This document shows positions 33,514 through 45,747 of a stretch of 64,000 bases of DNA, piece after piece. Origin of the DNA: Allacma fusca (taxonomy: Eukaryota > Arthropoda > Collembola > Symphypleona > Sminthuridae); the NCBI GenBank assembly GCA_947179485.1, contig OX359247.1:34138801-34202800 (forward strand). Direction: 5' to 3'. A model generated the notes under the pieces. It did not search any database. It was not told the origin of the DNA and saw nothing but the letters and a program-made list of their open reading frames with translations. Made by a program: the position numbers and the translations under genes. The first letter of the stretch is position 1. The number at the start of each line of letters is the position of its first letter.

Positions 33514-33579
33514 GTTGATAGTTTAAAGACAGACATGCCCAGCCTTGGAAGGCCAGCCTTCAGAGAAGGCTTTATTGAG

Positions 33580-34565
33580 TATAGCTCCGCACGGGTCGAG
33601 TAGTTATCCATACCGTACTCGTAGTTGGAACCGTACTCGAATTTCCGCTTGATCCGGACTTGTGTCTTCAAGTACAAGTATAAAATCCTATACTCGAAGG
33701 ACGGTATTATAGTTCTTAATTTTTTACCGAACTTGGGCCGTACTTGCGAGTATGAAACGTACATACCGACCGACCCGTACTTGAACTCGTACTCGAACCG
33801 TACTCGAGTATCAAGTACGCCGAAAAAAAAATTTGTAGAGTATTTTGTTAAAGAGAGATATACGTAGAAGACAAGCAGTAAATTCAGAAAACAAGTATTT
33901 TTAACAGCAACTTACAAACAGTGTTTGCAATGAAAATTTTCTCCAACGAGGTTAAAATGCTGATGAACTTTAGATCAAAATTTGATACTGCCAGTCACAT
34001 TGACTGGATTCTTTTCAGTCAGGTCAATCTCATCGTTAACCTCCATTAATTCTGCACTATTCTCCGGTTCCATAATATTTTAACGCGATATGTACTTAAT
34101 AACTACAGTAGTGTTACATTCGTAGCTGTAACAATAACTTATTGTAACTTAATCAAGTGTTGTGTCAGCTATGCCATGTGCAACGTTTCATGCAATTCGT
34201 ACTAATTTTAAATTTAACCGCTTTTCCTCTTTCGCTTCGGAATAACACAAAGTTTTTGTAACCAAGGATATGTGGATGTGAACTTTGTACTCGAGAAAAA
34301 TACTCGAGTATCGCGTATAAATCTAAGTACGGGTTCAAGTACTTTTGAATTAATGACCCGAACTCGTACTCGTGTATTGGTTTAAGTACTTTGAAAATAC
34401 TCGAACTCGTTCGGACACTCGTTAGAAATATACTCAAGTTCGAGTACGAAAACGGATACTCGACCGACGAGTACAAGTACCAATCTGAAGTTGATACCGT
34501 ACTCGACCCGTACTCGTACTCGAACTCGAAACTCGAGTATCTACTCGAACTGGTGAGGAGCTATA
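33580..34565. mobile_element. hAT-type MITE, family 6 (TACTCG subterminal repeats)
   Basis: 986 bp; ends TATAGCTCCGCAC and, inverted, TATAGCTCCTCAC. The flanking 8-mers TTATTGAG (33572-33579) and TTATTGAA (34566-34573) differ at the last base. Both ends are filled with TACTCGAACTCGTACTCG-type repeats. Confidence 0.72.
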
Positions 34566-34849
34566 TTATTGAAGGCGGCTGACCGATTTTTCAGCCCAGA
34601 GAAGGAATATGGAAGGTAGGCTGAATTTTTACCCAAAGGATGAGGGAATACTCCATAAAATTTATATAAAATGGTAGGCGAAGGAAGGACGGGTTATAAG
34701 TAGCCTTCGAATGCATTAAAGGCTTCATGTGGATGATGTCTGATGCATAAAATACAAGGCAGAAAAGTGAACGTTGTTAAATAATTGCATGAACTATCAT
34801 TCATCACATTCTTATGGACGATACTGTTGATCAGTGTGGCGGACAAGTT

Positions 34850-35100
34850 CAAGTAATACTTGAGTTTTCAAGTCAAGTTTAAGTTAGGGTCAAGTTCAAG
34901 TAGGCCAATTTTTTTACTTGAATCTTTCGGGTCAAGTTCAAGTACGTACTAGGCTTGACCACGCCATTCTAAGAGAAGTCATGTTCAAGTACAAGTAAGA
35001 GAAATTTACTTGAATCTCAAGTCAAGTTCAGGGTCAAGTAATGGAAAGAAAAAACTTGACCATGAACTTGAGATTTCATGGTCAAGTTCAAGTAATTTTA
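34850..35100. repeat. CAAGTTCAAG array, relative of MITE family 2
   Basis: Many copies of TCAAGTTCAAGTA in both orientations, as at the ends of 12308-13573. No core and no target duplication are seen, so this is probably a deleted or solo remnant. Confidence 0.6.
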
Positions 35101-35530
35101 GATTGCGCATGCCATAAAGGACGGAAGCAATTTCAAAATCACAATCCAATTTCATGTCGTGTCCAGGGTATTAGTATTGTTTGCACATGTCATCAATCAA
35201 ATGACCAAATTCAAAATCAGAATCCGTTTTATGAAGGTCTTGTTTACGAGACGTTGCTCATTGTTAGTTGTTGCAGCGGCCTCTCCATGAAATGAAAGAA
35301 TTATCTTGATAATTCATATTGTCGCTTAGAATTATTAGTTTCAACTTGTGTAAATAAATTCCAGTATAAAATGAGCTTGGATGGCTCTTTACAAAAAGCG
35401 TTTAATAAATAAGTAAATACTAGTTTATTAAATTTTAAATTAAGAGTAGTAATGCTCAAATAGGTAAATGTAAATATGCATATATGAATATTAAATAAAA
35501 CTTGACACGATGTAAAACTCGTCAGATATA

Positions 35531-35683
35531 CAGGGAAAGTCCGTTATAAGAGCTCAACTTATGAAATCGATATCAGGGATGCATTTGTTTGACCCCAACT
35601 TTCATTTAAAAAATGCTTTAGACGTTTTGTATAAGGGAAATTCCTTTATAAATTGTATAGTCCCTTATATCGAACTTTTACTG
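35531..35683. mobile_element. pogo/Tigger-like MITE with TA target
   Basis: 153 bp, CAGGGAAAGTCCGTTATAAG at the left and, inverted, CAGTAAAAGTTCGATATAAG at the right, each bordered by TA (35529-35530, 35684-35685). CAG..-ended inverted repeats with a TA duplication are typical of the Tc1/mariner-pogo group. Confidence 0.7.
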
Positions 35684-37112
35684 TATGAATCTGAATAAAT
35701 CTTAAAATAAAATCACAGAGCCTACTACTTTGCTTTTATGATTAGGTAATGGTTAAAGGAGTTCGTATCTATGTAGTAAAAGTATAAAAATGGCTAGCAG
35801 TGTAACCAATTAAAATGTTATCTTGGATGTGATCAGTGTTTTTCATTTTTAGCCTAACCAAGCACAAATTAAAAGTAGGAAGGTTTCGAAGCGGATGTCA
35901 ATCCGTGATCAGCATACCAATTATTTAGTTCTTTACATTTCCCTAGTATTAAGTTGTGATATTTTAATTTGGCCGAATAATAATCTGAATGTGTGGTTGT
36001 AATTTTGAAATCTAAAGTGGAAAAAGGTGAACAAAATGGAAAAAGATGGACAAAGTGGGAAAAGGTGGAAAAGTGGAAATTGCATTGAATGAACCTGCAA
36101 CCCCGCGAGCCCCCATTTTGAGCCCGCATTTTAATGAGGGAGTCTGCATTTTATTGAACCCCAGGAGACATAAATATGTGTTAGCTCGCTGGAAAATCCC
36201 TATAAATAAATGTCCTACAAAAATTTCAGAAAAATATTTCCAAAAATATGTCGTATATATACTGTCATAAACAACTGCTAAATTTGAAATCCGTCAAAAC
36301 TTCTTTTTTAATACATCTCCAGGACCCCAGTGACCATAAAAATTGAGCGAGATCAATGAAACAAATTTTAGAAAATCTGGAAAAGAACTTACAACAAACA
36401 GGAGGTAACAAATCTTATCGTAGAATTCTGATTTATTGGTCCTTCTTCGATTTTCACGAAACTTGGTATACAGGCTGAATTCAGTGAGTCTGAAAGAATT
36501 TTGACGCTCTCACGGGTTAATTCTGGAAGTCCAAAGATCACGTTCACCAGTATTATAATTTCTAATTAAATGATTTCTGTAAGAACCTACTGACACTCCT
36601 GCTCACTAAATATTCCTGCTCTACGAGTTATTACTCTCTTTACAAAACTGTCCTCGTAAAATTTAGGAAATTTTATGGGCTTTCTGGAACTATTCGAAAG
36701 GAATAAAGTACCCATAAAAACAAGCTGTCATTTCTACTGGTGATAACAAGGAGGAAAAAAACATTTCGGTTTAAGTACTAGCATATATTGAGCCTGTTTT
36801 TAACCTTTCCAGGTGGATAAGATAGAGCACTCATTAAGCTGGGGAGGTCAGCGTTCCCTGTAATTGATGAGTTGGAAGCATATAAATGTGGATGTCTAAT
36901 AAGCAGAGGATAAATACTGGAGCGTATCTTATTGCTAGTATTCTTTTAGGAGAAGCTTTTGGGTGCTATTCAGGAATGTTTACAACAAATAATGAATTAA
37001 CGAGACTAAGCCAATAAGCATAAATGCCGAAGACAATGATTGAGAAGGTCCAGTGTTCGTGTTCGGCACACGAGTATGGGCAATATCAATCAGCTATATC
37101 AGCCCCTCATGG
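35684..37112. other. intergenic, no gene seen
   Basis: AT-rich sequence with a purine-rich stretch (36020-36075). No exon can be supported. Confidence 0.4.
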
Positions 37113-37947
37113 CCTATATCGTCGGTGAAGAGGCAAAATGATCTAGGTGCATGATCGATTAGAATCAAAATGATCTACTTGCAGTTTCACTAAAGGCAAA
37201 ATGATCTACTTGCATTGAATTTTAAAAGCAAAATGATCTAGATGCAGCTTTTTCTAAAAGCAAAATATGATCTAGATACAAATTATAATAAAAACAATAT
37301 AAGTAAATACATTCTAATGCCGGTGTACAAAAATGCGAGGTATTCAAAATCTTTTACTGTATATAGGCATTTAATTCCCCAATGCCTCCATTTCTTTCTT
37401 TCAGTAACATTGAAAAAAAATGTTGTCAGTTATGATTTAACATTTGAAAATGATTCCGAATGTTATGATGCTGGTGATGATCGTAAAATACGATTTGAAG
37501 AAACTCCACGTTGAGAATTATTAAAGGGAAAACCAATTCAATGTGCACACTAACACATGAAGCACTCTGTGATTTTGAATCGTCTTTTAATTCGTCGATT
37601 TTAAAATAAATGAATATTGCAGTTTTCGTAACTAAAAATGTATTAGATGCAAAAAGTGAAATTAACTTTAGTTGCCGGAATGATCCTTAGTAATAGCAAA
37701 CCCTTCAGACAATATTAACACTGAACCCTAGGTCAATTACAGCCATGGTTAGCCCTTATAAGCCACGTGTCCTCCTTACAGATGCTATTTTTCTCACACA
37801 AAAAATTAGACCAGCACTTAGATCAGTTTGCTTTTAAAGAGGCTTGCACCCAGTTCATTTTGCCTTTAGGGAAAAAGTTATGTAGATCATTTTGATTCTA
37901 ATCGATTATGCACCTAGATCATTTTGCCTCTTCACCGACGATATAGG
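37113..37947. mobile_element. MITE with GATCTA subterminal repeats
   Basis: Inverted ends of about 65 bp start CCTATATCGTCGGTGAAGAG on both sides. Inside them the word CAAAATGATCTA recurs about every 25-35 bp on each side. The flanks do not show an 8- or 9-bp duplication; a TA duplication within the terminal CCTATA is possible, so the superfamily is open. A decayed relative lies at 60230-60375. Confidence 0.72.
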
Positions 37948-38921
37948 ATAGGAGTCACTATTCTAGGAAGGTATCCTTGATGAGCAGGAATGTTTATAAA
38001 ACGGATCATACTTAGAAAGTCATGACGTCATGAGTCGAGTCATGACGGGGCGAAGCGCGCCCCAAGGTAATGTGACAGCACGAGGTATAGTAAGTAACTC
38101 TAATAAATACATTATAACGTTTATAAATGCATTGAGGCTTGAATTGAAAAAATTACGGCAGGCACTTGCAATTATGAAGTAAAGCTGAATACAGGAGCGC
38201 ATATTAAATTAAAAATACTCAATGTATGTGGAGAAGGCTATATAATATAGCCATAACGCAACGTTTATTTCCTTTTTACATCAAGCTAATGCTTATTTCT
38301 TGCATATGTATAAAAATGACTTAAATGTAGGCAAACTATTCAAAATAATACAATGTTTTTCCTACTTGCATTCCTACGCTTTTTTTTTAATTTATTCTTA
38401 GATTAGAGGAAACAGATTCTTGGTGAAATGTAAATATTTCCACCTTATGGCTCGACTCCCAATCCATCGTACATATATGTTTGAAAGATTGACTCTTAAA
38501 AATATAAAAGAAACATAAAGCATCTACTAAATATTGCTAATTTTTTTAAACACTTATGGACAGGTAAACACTAACATGACTGACTCTTAATGTAGCATCA
38601 GTAAACATAACAACTTTTCCTACAGTGATAAATGAGTAAATATAATAATGATTATGTTTTTTTTTATTACACGTAAACACGCAGAAACATATTATCAAAT
38701 GAACTTTTTTGAGATAGGCTATTTTTTCTTGGGTCAGTATTAAGTATGTGGATATACTTATTTAAATATGTAGAGAACCACGCTGTAATTGCTTGAACCT
38801 AAGACTCGGAGCATTTTTTTGTTTAAAATTGTTGGATTTTTATACGGTCGGGATTTTACAAAAATGAAAATCGAATCAAAATTATTAAAAGTGATATGTA
38901 ATTACTGTTGAAGACTATTGG
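37948..38921. other. intergenic, no gene seen
   Basis: AT-rich sequence. A short GC-rich palindromic patch (GGGGCGAAGCGCGCCCC, 38047-38063) stands out. Confidence 0.4.
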
Positions 38922-40485
38922 TTAGCCTTGCAATTGGCAATCATTCTCTTCACAGAATTTATCATGGAGATCGGCCAAAGTGTTCATTAGCTCTTTGAAA
39001 AAAGAGTTGCCAGTTACAGACCCTGCAAAATATCCCGTGAGAACTTTCTTCTTTGATTGATTCACGGTGGGGTAGACGGTCTCAACCAGCTGCTGGTACG
39101 AAGACGGCAATTTTATATTGATTGCATTGAAACAGACATTATAATTGGGATTTAGTAGTACTTCGATCATCTCCTGCCTTTTTTCAACTACTGGCACTCC
39201 TCCAAACTTTTTACGAATGATCCAAGTGTCGGCATTTGGAAGCGTTATCTCCTTCAACTCCTCTATCTCCGATTTGAAAGCGGTTGCTGTGAAAAGAAAT
39301 TAAGTACAAACTTCAGATCTCACATAGTTATCAGCCATCCACATCAGGCCCTCACAAAAATGTACTAGAAATCCTCCATATACATTAATAATTAATACAA
39401 CAGTTTAGAATGTATTTTGAAATCGGAAGAAGCAAAACTAAAACGAACAGACCTTTATATGAAACTCCTCCAGAGCCAATCTTCCGAAATAAATTACTTC
39501 GAAAACTGTTCCACTATCGAATCCCATTCTTTACTTTCCTAGCTTTATCGAATAGTATAGTTACAAGGAAATTGATCTAATGCTTACCACTATTTCTCAT
39601 TGAATTCCGGAAGGATTGCAAGTTATTTATAGTTTCATTTAATTTTGACAGCAATACTTCCGCATTATCCGAAGATTCATCGTCCTCCACTTCATCTTCG
39701 GTCATTAAATTCTCATGGGATCTTTGTAAATTTTCATTCAATTCCGATTGCAATACTTCCAAATTACCCGAAGATTCATCATCCTCCAGCACCCCATCTT
39801 CGGTCAGTAAATTGTCAACAAAATCTTCTCGGTAATTCTCCTCGTCAACCATACTTACGGGAATTCTCAAAGCTGACAAACTCCTCCGGATTCCATCTGT
39901 AAAAAAAAATAAACGAATATATTCTAATGATTGTTACATTTTCAATGCAATCTTACATCAAAAATTTGTTGACTGAAACTGTCTTAAAAAGGATCAGATC
40001 GTACCTTGTACCATGTCCCGATTTCGTAAATAAGAATTATTCTCCAAGAAGTTGGGATGAGGAGACCTTCCACTGAGGTTATCTGCAAAATTGTTTATCA
40101 GATCCAGATTTTATCATGCTTGAAGAAATTAAATAAGCGAATATAAAAAAATAACATGAGTAGATCAATGAGAGATAACATGACGAATATTACTAAAAGG
40201 ATTCCTCTGAGGATGTTCCGGCCGAGGACTGAGAACAATACATGTCCGAGCACAACTACATTCTAAACTATAGTATGCAGCCGTACTTTCAACTGATGTC
40301 GAGGTCACTTCAGCTTCGGATGCTTGGGAAGAATCCAAAGTTGCAAAAGCTCTCCGAATGCCTGCTAGAATTTTTCTTTTTAGATATTTCGACTGCTCCA
40401 TTGACCAGGCCCGGTTATTGGGATAATAGCGAACTGTATTGTGCAAATCCTCAAACATTCTTTCCAAGTACTGACTGTCCTCCAT
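38922..40485 (-). CDS. unknown protein, paralogue of the 8903-10172 gene
   Basis: The last exon (39286-38922) and the acidic exon (39896-39588) fit in phase 1, as in the paralogue. The first exon starts at ATG 40485 (MEDSQYLERMFEDL..). A short second exon (from 40082) contains I-x2-V-x5-PTSxR, also present in the paralogue, but its donor phase does not fit the next exon, so this joint is unresolved. The C-terminal block shows DTWIIRKKF, VVEKRQEMI, VCFNAINI, SYQQLVETVYP and FFKELMNTLADLH. The acidic exon contains two related copies of a 35-40-residue unit (L-TED-x-EDDESS-N-EVL-SELN). No known family is recognised. The unresolved joint leaves open whether the gene is functional. Confidence 0.6.
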
Positions 40486-42322
40486 ACTGAATTGATTCTG
40501 CTGTTGTTAATTAAATTAATTATCGACAGTTACCCACAAATTCATTAATTTCATTAAAAAATACCAACTTCCCTACATGCACAACCGTAAATAAAAATAA
40601 ATATCCGTCAGAACTCACCTTAAGAGTAATTATATTCACAAATATAGAGAGAAAAATATCAGAACTCTTTACAAAATTCTTTTTTTCGGATAGAGACAGA
40701 GAGAGGGTCCACTGAAATTAATTACTTTTGACAGTTCCTGAAGCTTTTGGAGATTTTTGAGCAGCTTTATTAGTTTGGACTGGGAATACAAAAAATTGTG
40801 ATTACTGTATAATTAGATGAAATGGGATTTTTTTGTCAATTTTTCCAAGAATTTCAGGATGGTTTCAGAAATAACTCTGTTTGTGAGAACCCCTCTCTGC
40901 AACTACAAGTTGGAACATTTGTTTAGTTTTTGTAAAGCCGAATATTCTTATTAGACAAGGAAGGACAGCTTTGTAGGGACCTTCGTGTTGAAGACCTTGG
41001 CGAGATAACATCCAAATGTCAATTGTATGGCTTTCAGATATCCAAAATGTACCCCATTACCATTTCTATTTTTATCTGAGATAGTGAGTTTACTTTTTGT
41101 ACACCTATAGGCGATAGAATGCACTTATACTATACTTACTGCTTGGATGGAAATACAGTACTTATTTTTCACCTGTTCAAAAATATAAATCCTGAAGACG
41201 TACTGATGGTTTTGTTATCATGAACATTATTACCTATGTACGTCCATATAACTATAAATTATTAAATAAATTTACCCTAGAGCCAGCGTTCAGATTGTGG
41301 GAATATTTGTTAAGACGATGTTTTTGGAGTTGGAGCCAAAATTTAACTGATGTAAAATTTGTATTCATTTGTAATTATTATTTTTTTCTTAACTGAGCTC
41401 TTAACTAGCCAACAGTATCCTGAGGGGCCAAGTCTCAGATGATTTCTTCTCGGCAAACAAATGCTGAAATTTTGATACAAATATGGGTGAATTTGAATAC
41501 CCCGTCAAGAAGTCAAAAGGCATCTTGATTTTTCGAGAGTCTCACGCCGCCCCAAAATCGATTTTTGATCGAAAATTTTGACTCCCAGTCGAGAAGAATT
41601 CAAATTTGTTATAATTATTCATATAATTATTTAAAAACTCCTGTCTTGTCAAACAAAAATTTCAATATTGACACTTTAATAACAATCCATTTCAAAATTT
41701 TGAAAATCCTTGAATAGATTTAAAATTTGATTCGGGGTTTCCACGACGATTGATGCTCTTATTAGATATTGACCTTAGCTACATGCTTGATTCTTCAAGA
41801 GTTATTACACCGAAATTCGCAAAATTTTTACAAATTATATTATAAACAGAGATTACCTATGACAATGTGTACATATATGTATGTTATGTGTAGATAGTAT
41901 GTAATTTTTGATTTTATATTCCCTAATGGAATCATGCCTTTTCCATAAATGTTAAATCATAAATCGTATTCAGAGTGTGAAAAGTGTAAAAATTCTTGGT
42001 TAGACAGCTGTGACCCGCATCTATTTAATGCGTAGGTTGTTTGGTGTGTGTAAAAATCTCAAAAACTTAAATTTCACTTTACACCTAAAGATTCATTTTT
42101 GAATACAAAACAATCGCAATACATTATTAACATTTTTTCTTTACATTATTTCTTTTTATTGTGCAAATGCTTCAGTTTTTAAAACCAAACTGCCGAAATG
42201 AAATAAATACTTGACACATAAAAAACCAAAAATTTTAGTTTTATAGAATAAATACAATAACCACTTGGGTATAGATATACGTATGTATGTTTAATGTTCG
42301 TACATCTAGCATGAATTTAGAA
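40486..42322. other. intergenic, no gene seen
   Basis: AT-rich sequence between two minus-strand genes. No repeat shared with the rest of the window was noticed. Confidence 0.4.
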
Positions 42323-45300
42323 CTACGAACAAGTTCCGAGATTTCCTAAAGTCAGGGAGTTGAGTAGTGAGTTAGAGAAAGCTACACACGGTCGACTCGA
42401 GCAACATGGTTGGATAGCAAACAATGTTTGACAAAGTCGCCCCGCTGCAATGCATTGACTACCGCCCCCGCCACCACCTCCTCCTCCACCTCCTCCGGTT
42501 GTCCCTCCACCACCACTTCCACCTCCTCCGGTTGTCCCTCCACCACCACTTCCACCTCCTCCACCTCCAGGTTTTCCTGGCTTTCCACCACCTCCTCCAC
42601 TCGATCCACCAGAACTTCCCCCAGAAGACCCACCTCCGGAAGAACCACCACTGCCACCTGATGATCCTCCTCCTGAAGAACCACCGGAAGACGCGCCACC
42701 ACTAGAGCTAGATGATCCTCCAGAAGATGCTCCCGAAGTTCCACCACCCCCAGCAGCTCCACTGGAACCTGTTGCACCACTTGATCCTCCACCACTAGAT
42801 GTGCCGTTTCCATGGGAACCTCCGCCTCCTGTACTTCCTCCACCGCTTCCATGAGAACCTCCGCCACCACTTCCACCTCCCGTTGTACTGTTTCCTGAGG
42901 AGCCACCACCCCCTCCACCAGATGATCCTCCACCACCTGATGATCCTCCACCACCAGATGATCCTCCGCCACCAGATGATCCTCCGCCACCAGATGATCC
43001 TCCACCACCAGATGATCCACCACTACCAGAAGAGCCACCTTTTCCTGGTTTGTTAAGTATCGTTTGAAGCAAGTTTGTTAATCCTTGGATGGGTCCCATT
43101 CCCATACCACCACCGCCTCCACCACCACCACCACCACCACCCATACCGAATCCTCCGAAATTTATAGGTGATCCAATAGTTGCAGTAAACGTCCCCCCGT
43201 TAGACAAAGCACTGAGTAAACCACCACCACCTCCGCTTCCTCCACCTAGTAGAGTTCCTAAGTCGGCTACACCTATCAGTTGCTGTTCTGTTTCTATGGC
43301 CGAGAGCTGTAAACATCCAAAAAATATATAGTTACGAGCTTACAACTTTCGTAAATCCAATATAAAATCAACATACAAGGTTCTTAATCGTAAAGTATGA
43401 CCAATTCCAAACTCACCAATACTTCCATTTCCTCAGTAAATTTCTCTGTCAAATTCATTGCAGTAATATTGAAATCAGCAAAGGTGAAATTTCCCATGGA
43501 ATTTGAGGCATTTTCGTCCGTAAAATTATTTCCACTTTCCTCAAGTTTTGAGATCAACGGTGCTACAAAAGACTCAATGTTTGCGGGTGCAAATTCTTGT
43601 GAGATTTCATCCAGAAGTGTAGCTTCCGATAACTGTTCCTCATCATACTTCACTGCATCATGTACTGAAGCTTCGTTTGCTTGACTTAAATTTTCAGTTT
43701 TATTTTTACTATTTTCCACAGAAGAATTTATTGATGATTTTTCATCTTTCTCAGAATCTTTAATTCCTTCTGGGACATTTTCAGGAGGCACAACAAGTGA
43801 AATTGGTTGATAAACCAAATTGTTGACTTGGGTAAATGACGTTGTCGTATTTTCCTTCTCGGATTGGGACACAGCCTTCGACTCATCGGATCCTCCTTGG
43901 TTTTTAGGAATTACATTTTTTGAGTCGTCCTTCATTATGTGATATTGTCCAACGTTTCCAGGTAAAGTCAGGGTCTCAAAAACGGGACTTGGAGGTTTAA
44001 TAGCTAACTGAGCTGGTTCGGCAGCCTTATTGACTTGACCTTGAGTTGGTAGAGATGAATCATGAACTTCAGAGCCTATGGGGCCTGTCTTTCGATTTTG
44101 GTCAAAATCCAACGGTAAAGTTGCTTGAATAGCTTGCCAGATGGAATTAGCTGAAAGTTCGACTTCCTCTGAGGGTGACTTTTCAGGTAAGGGGACTACT
44201 TTGTCAGATTCTTCCAAAGTAACTTCCTTCTCTGGCTCTTTTGCTGTAATCGAGTTTTCCTCCGAATTCTTCCCCGGAAGCTCCTTATCCCTGTTTTGAT
44301 TAATGTCCAAAGGCAAAGTTGCTTGAACAACTTGCCAAATTAAATTTCCCGAAAGTTCAGTCTCAGGTGTGGGTACTTTTCCTGGTGAAGATATATGCAG
44401 GGATGTCGGAGGTTTGGGAGCTATTTTCTCAGCGAATTGTACTGGAATTTCAGGTAATGAATCTGTTACATAAGTAACTGAAGGCTTTGATTCTCCAGTA
44501 TTCTCCATCAATTTTTCATTTGAAATTGTTTCCAAGGTTTCAGCCTTGATCTTATCTTCCCTTTGGTCGTCATGGTTGAATTTGTTCGATACGTTGTAAA
44601 CGTCCTTCAATGGCATAGAATCTGATTGGTCAACATTTGCTGTCGATGTCAGATTCATGCCAGAGATTGCCACCAATTTGTTGATTTGTGTTTGAGAAAT
44701 TGCTTGTTTTTCTTCTTCTTGCAGCTCAGCAATTCCTACTGGCATATCTTTGATGGATTCCAGTAGTATAGTCGGAGTTCCTGAAATTTTCCCGTCCATA
44801 GCGACATCTACCTTTTTTTGCTCGTGGAATGAAGCAGGAGAATTCGCTGTGCTAATTACATTGGTAGAAGGGACAAGATTTTTTACATCGGCGATTGAAG
44901 ATTCTAGCTTAATATTTTCATGGATAGGAGCTGGAATTTCTTTCTGTATTAGAATGGTTGACCCTTCATGGACTTCAATTTGTTTATGCCCATCTGACGC
45001 TGAGGTGTCGACAGAATCTTTCAACGAGGTAGGTATGGGACTTTGTAGGTGTGGAAACATGCTGATGCCCGCAGTAATAGCACTAGAACCTGGATTTCCC
45101 GGAGGATTCAAAGCGTGGTTGATTGAAAGTTGAGGCCAAGAGTTTGCAAAGTTTGTGATCCCTTGCTGTATTCCCTGCTGGACATAATCCAAAATTCCCT
45201 TTTCTGGTTCTACCGAACTTGCTGAACTCTGCTGAACTGGTCTTGAACCGAGTGAAATTGATAATGGCGCATCTGGAACATCGGCAATACCCTGGAATTG

Positions 45301-45747
45301 TATTTTTTCAGCAGGCTGATCTTCTGATTCTTCGAGGCTAGAAGAAATGGTCGCAGATTTTGACCCGAATTTGTCCAGCTCAACTTGAGCTATTTTTTCC
45401 AAATCTTCCAAGGGAAACTTTTCATCTGGAAGTAGGACTACGATATGATCTTGATCTAATGAGACCTGATGCCCATCCACCTCTATGTCAGAACTGAGTT
45501 TAAACTTTGGATTAGAAACACCAGATACTGAGGGCTCTATGGGCACGTAAACAACCATGTCTTCGTCGTCACTGGTTGCTGAAAGGTCTTCATCGGAGAG
45601 ACCTGATCGGGCTGAATGAATTACATCGTGGTTTTTGTTATAGTTGATTTCCCTGCAGGTAGTCCAGTGAAACTGTAGCACCAGTGTTAGAATTAAAGGC
45701 GAAATCCTGGAAATACCCCAACAGACAATTTTTTCACTGCCTTCCAT
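42323..45747 (-). CDS. large secreted precursor with glycine-rich tract and six-cysteine module
   Basis: Two exons, 45747-43417 (777 codons) and 43306-42323, join in phase 0 (donor gtgagt, acceptor tttacag) to give 1104 residues. The N-terminus has a hydrophobic segment after about 10 residues (signal peptide or anchor). Exon 1 is acidic and Ser/Pro-rich and includes two near copies of an LS-N-IWQ-QATLPLD-QNR unit and late N-glycosylation sequons (NFT, NIT, NLT). Exon 2 begins LSAIETEQQ, passes into a long GGGSSGGGG-type tract of about 200 residues, and ends with C-x6-C-x8-CC-x4-C-x17-C. The glycine tract suggests a structural matrix, cuticle or secretion material (inference). The final cysteine module and the phase-0 intron link it to the genes at 784-1422 and 47386-48483. 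The latter lies head to head, 1.6 kb away. Confidence 0.78.
42450..43140. repeat. glycine-codon tandem repeat (coding)
   Basis: On the minus strand, repeated GGTGGAGGATCATCTGGT-like units encode GGGSSG; the block 42915-43025 is the most regular, with an 18-bp period. The tract is likely to vary in length between individuals. Confidence 0.8.

Noticed and set aside
37085..38000. Regularly spaced CAAAATGATCTA words as a CRISPR-like array
   Set aside because: The words form two inverted sets at the ends of a TIR element in a eukaryotic genome; spacers are not unique sequences between exact repeats.
42382..43038. 218-codon alternative frame through the glycine tract (and the Pro/His-rich frames opposite)
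   Set aside because: Low-complexity shadows of the GGGSSG-coding repeat; the glycine frame alone is joined to a valid upstream exon and ends in the cysteine module.
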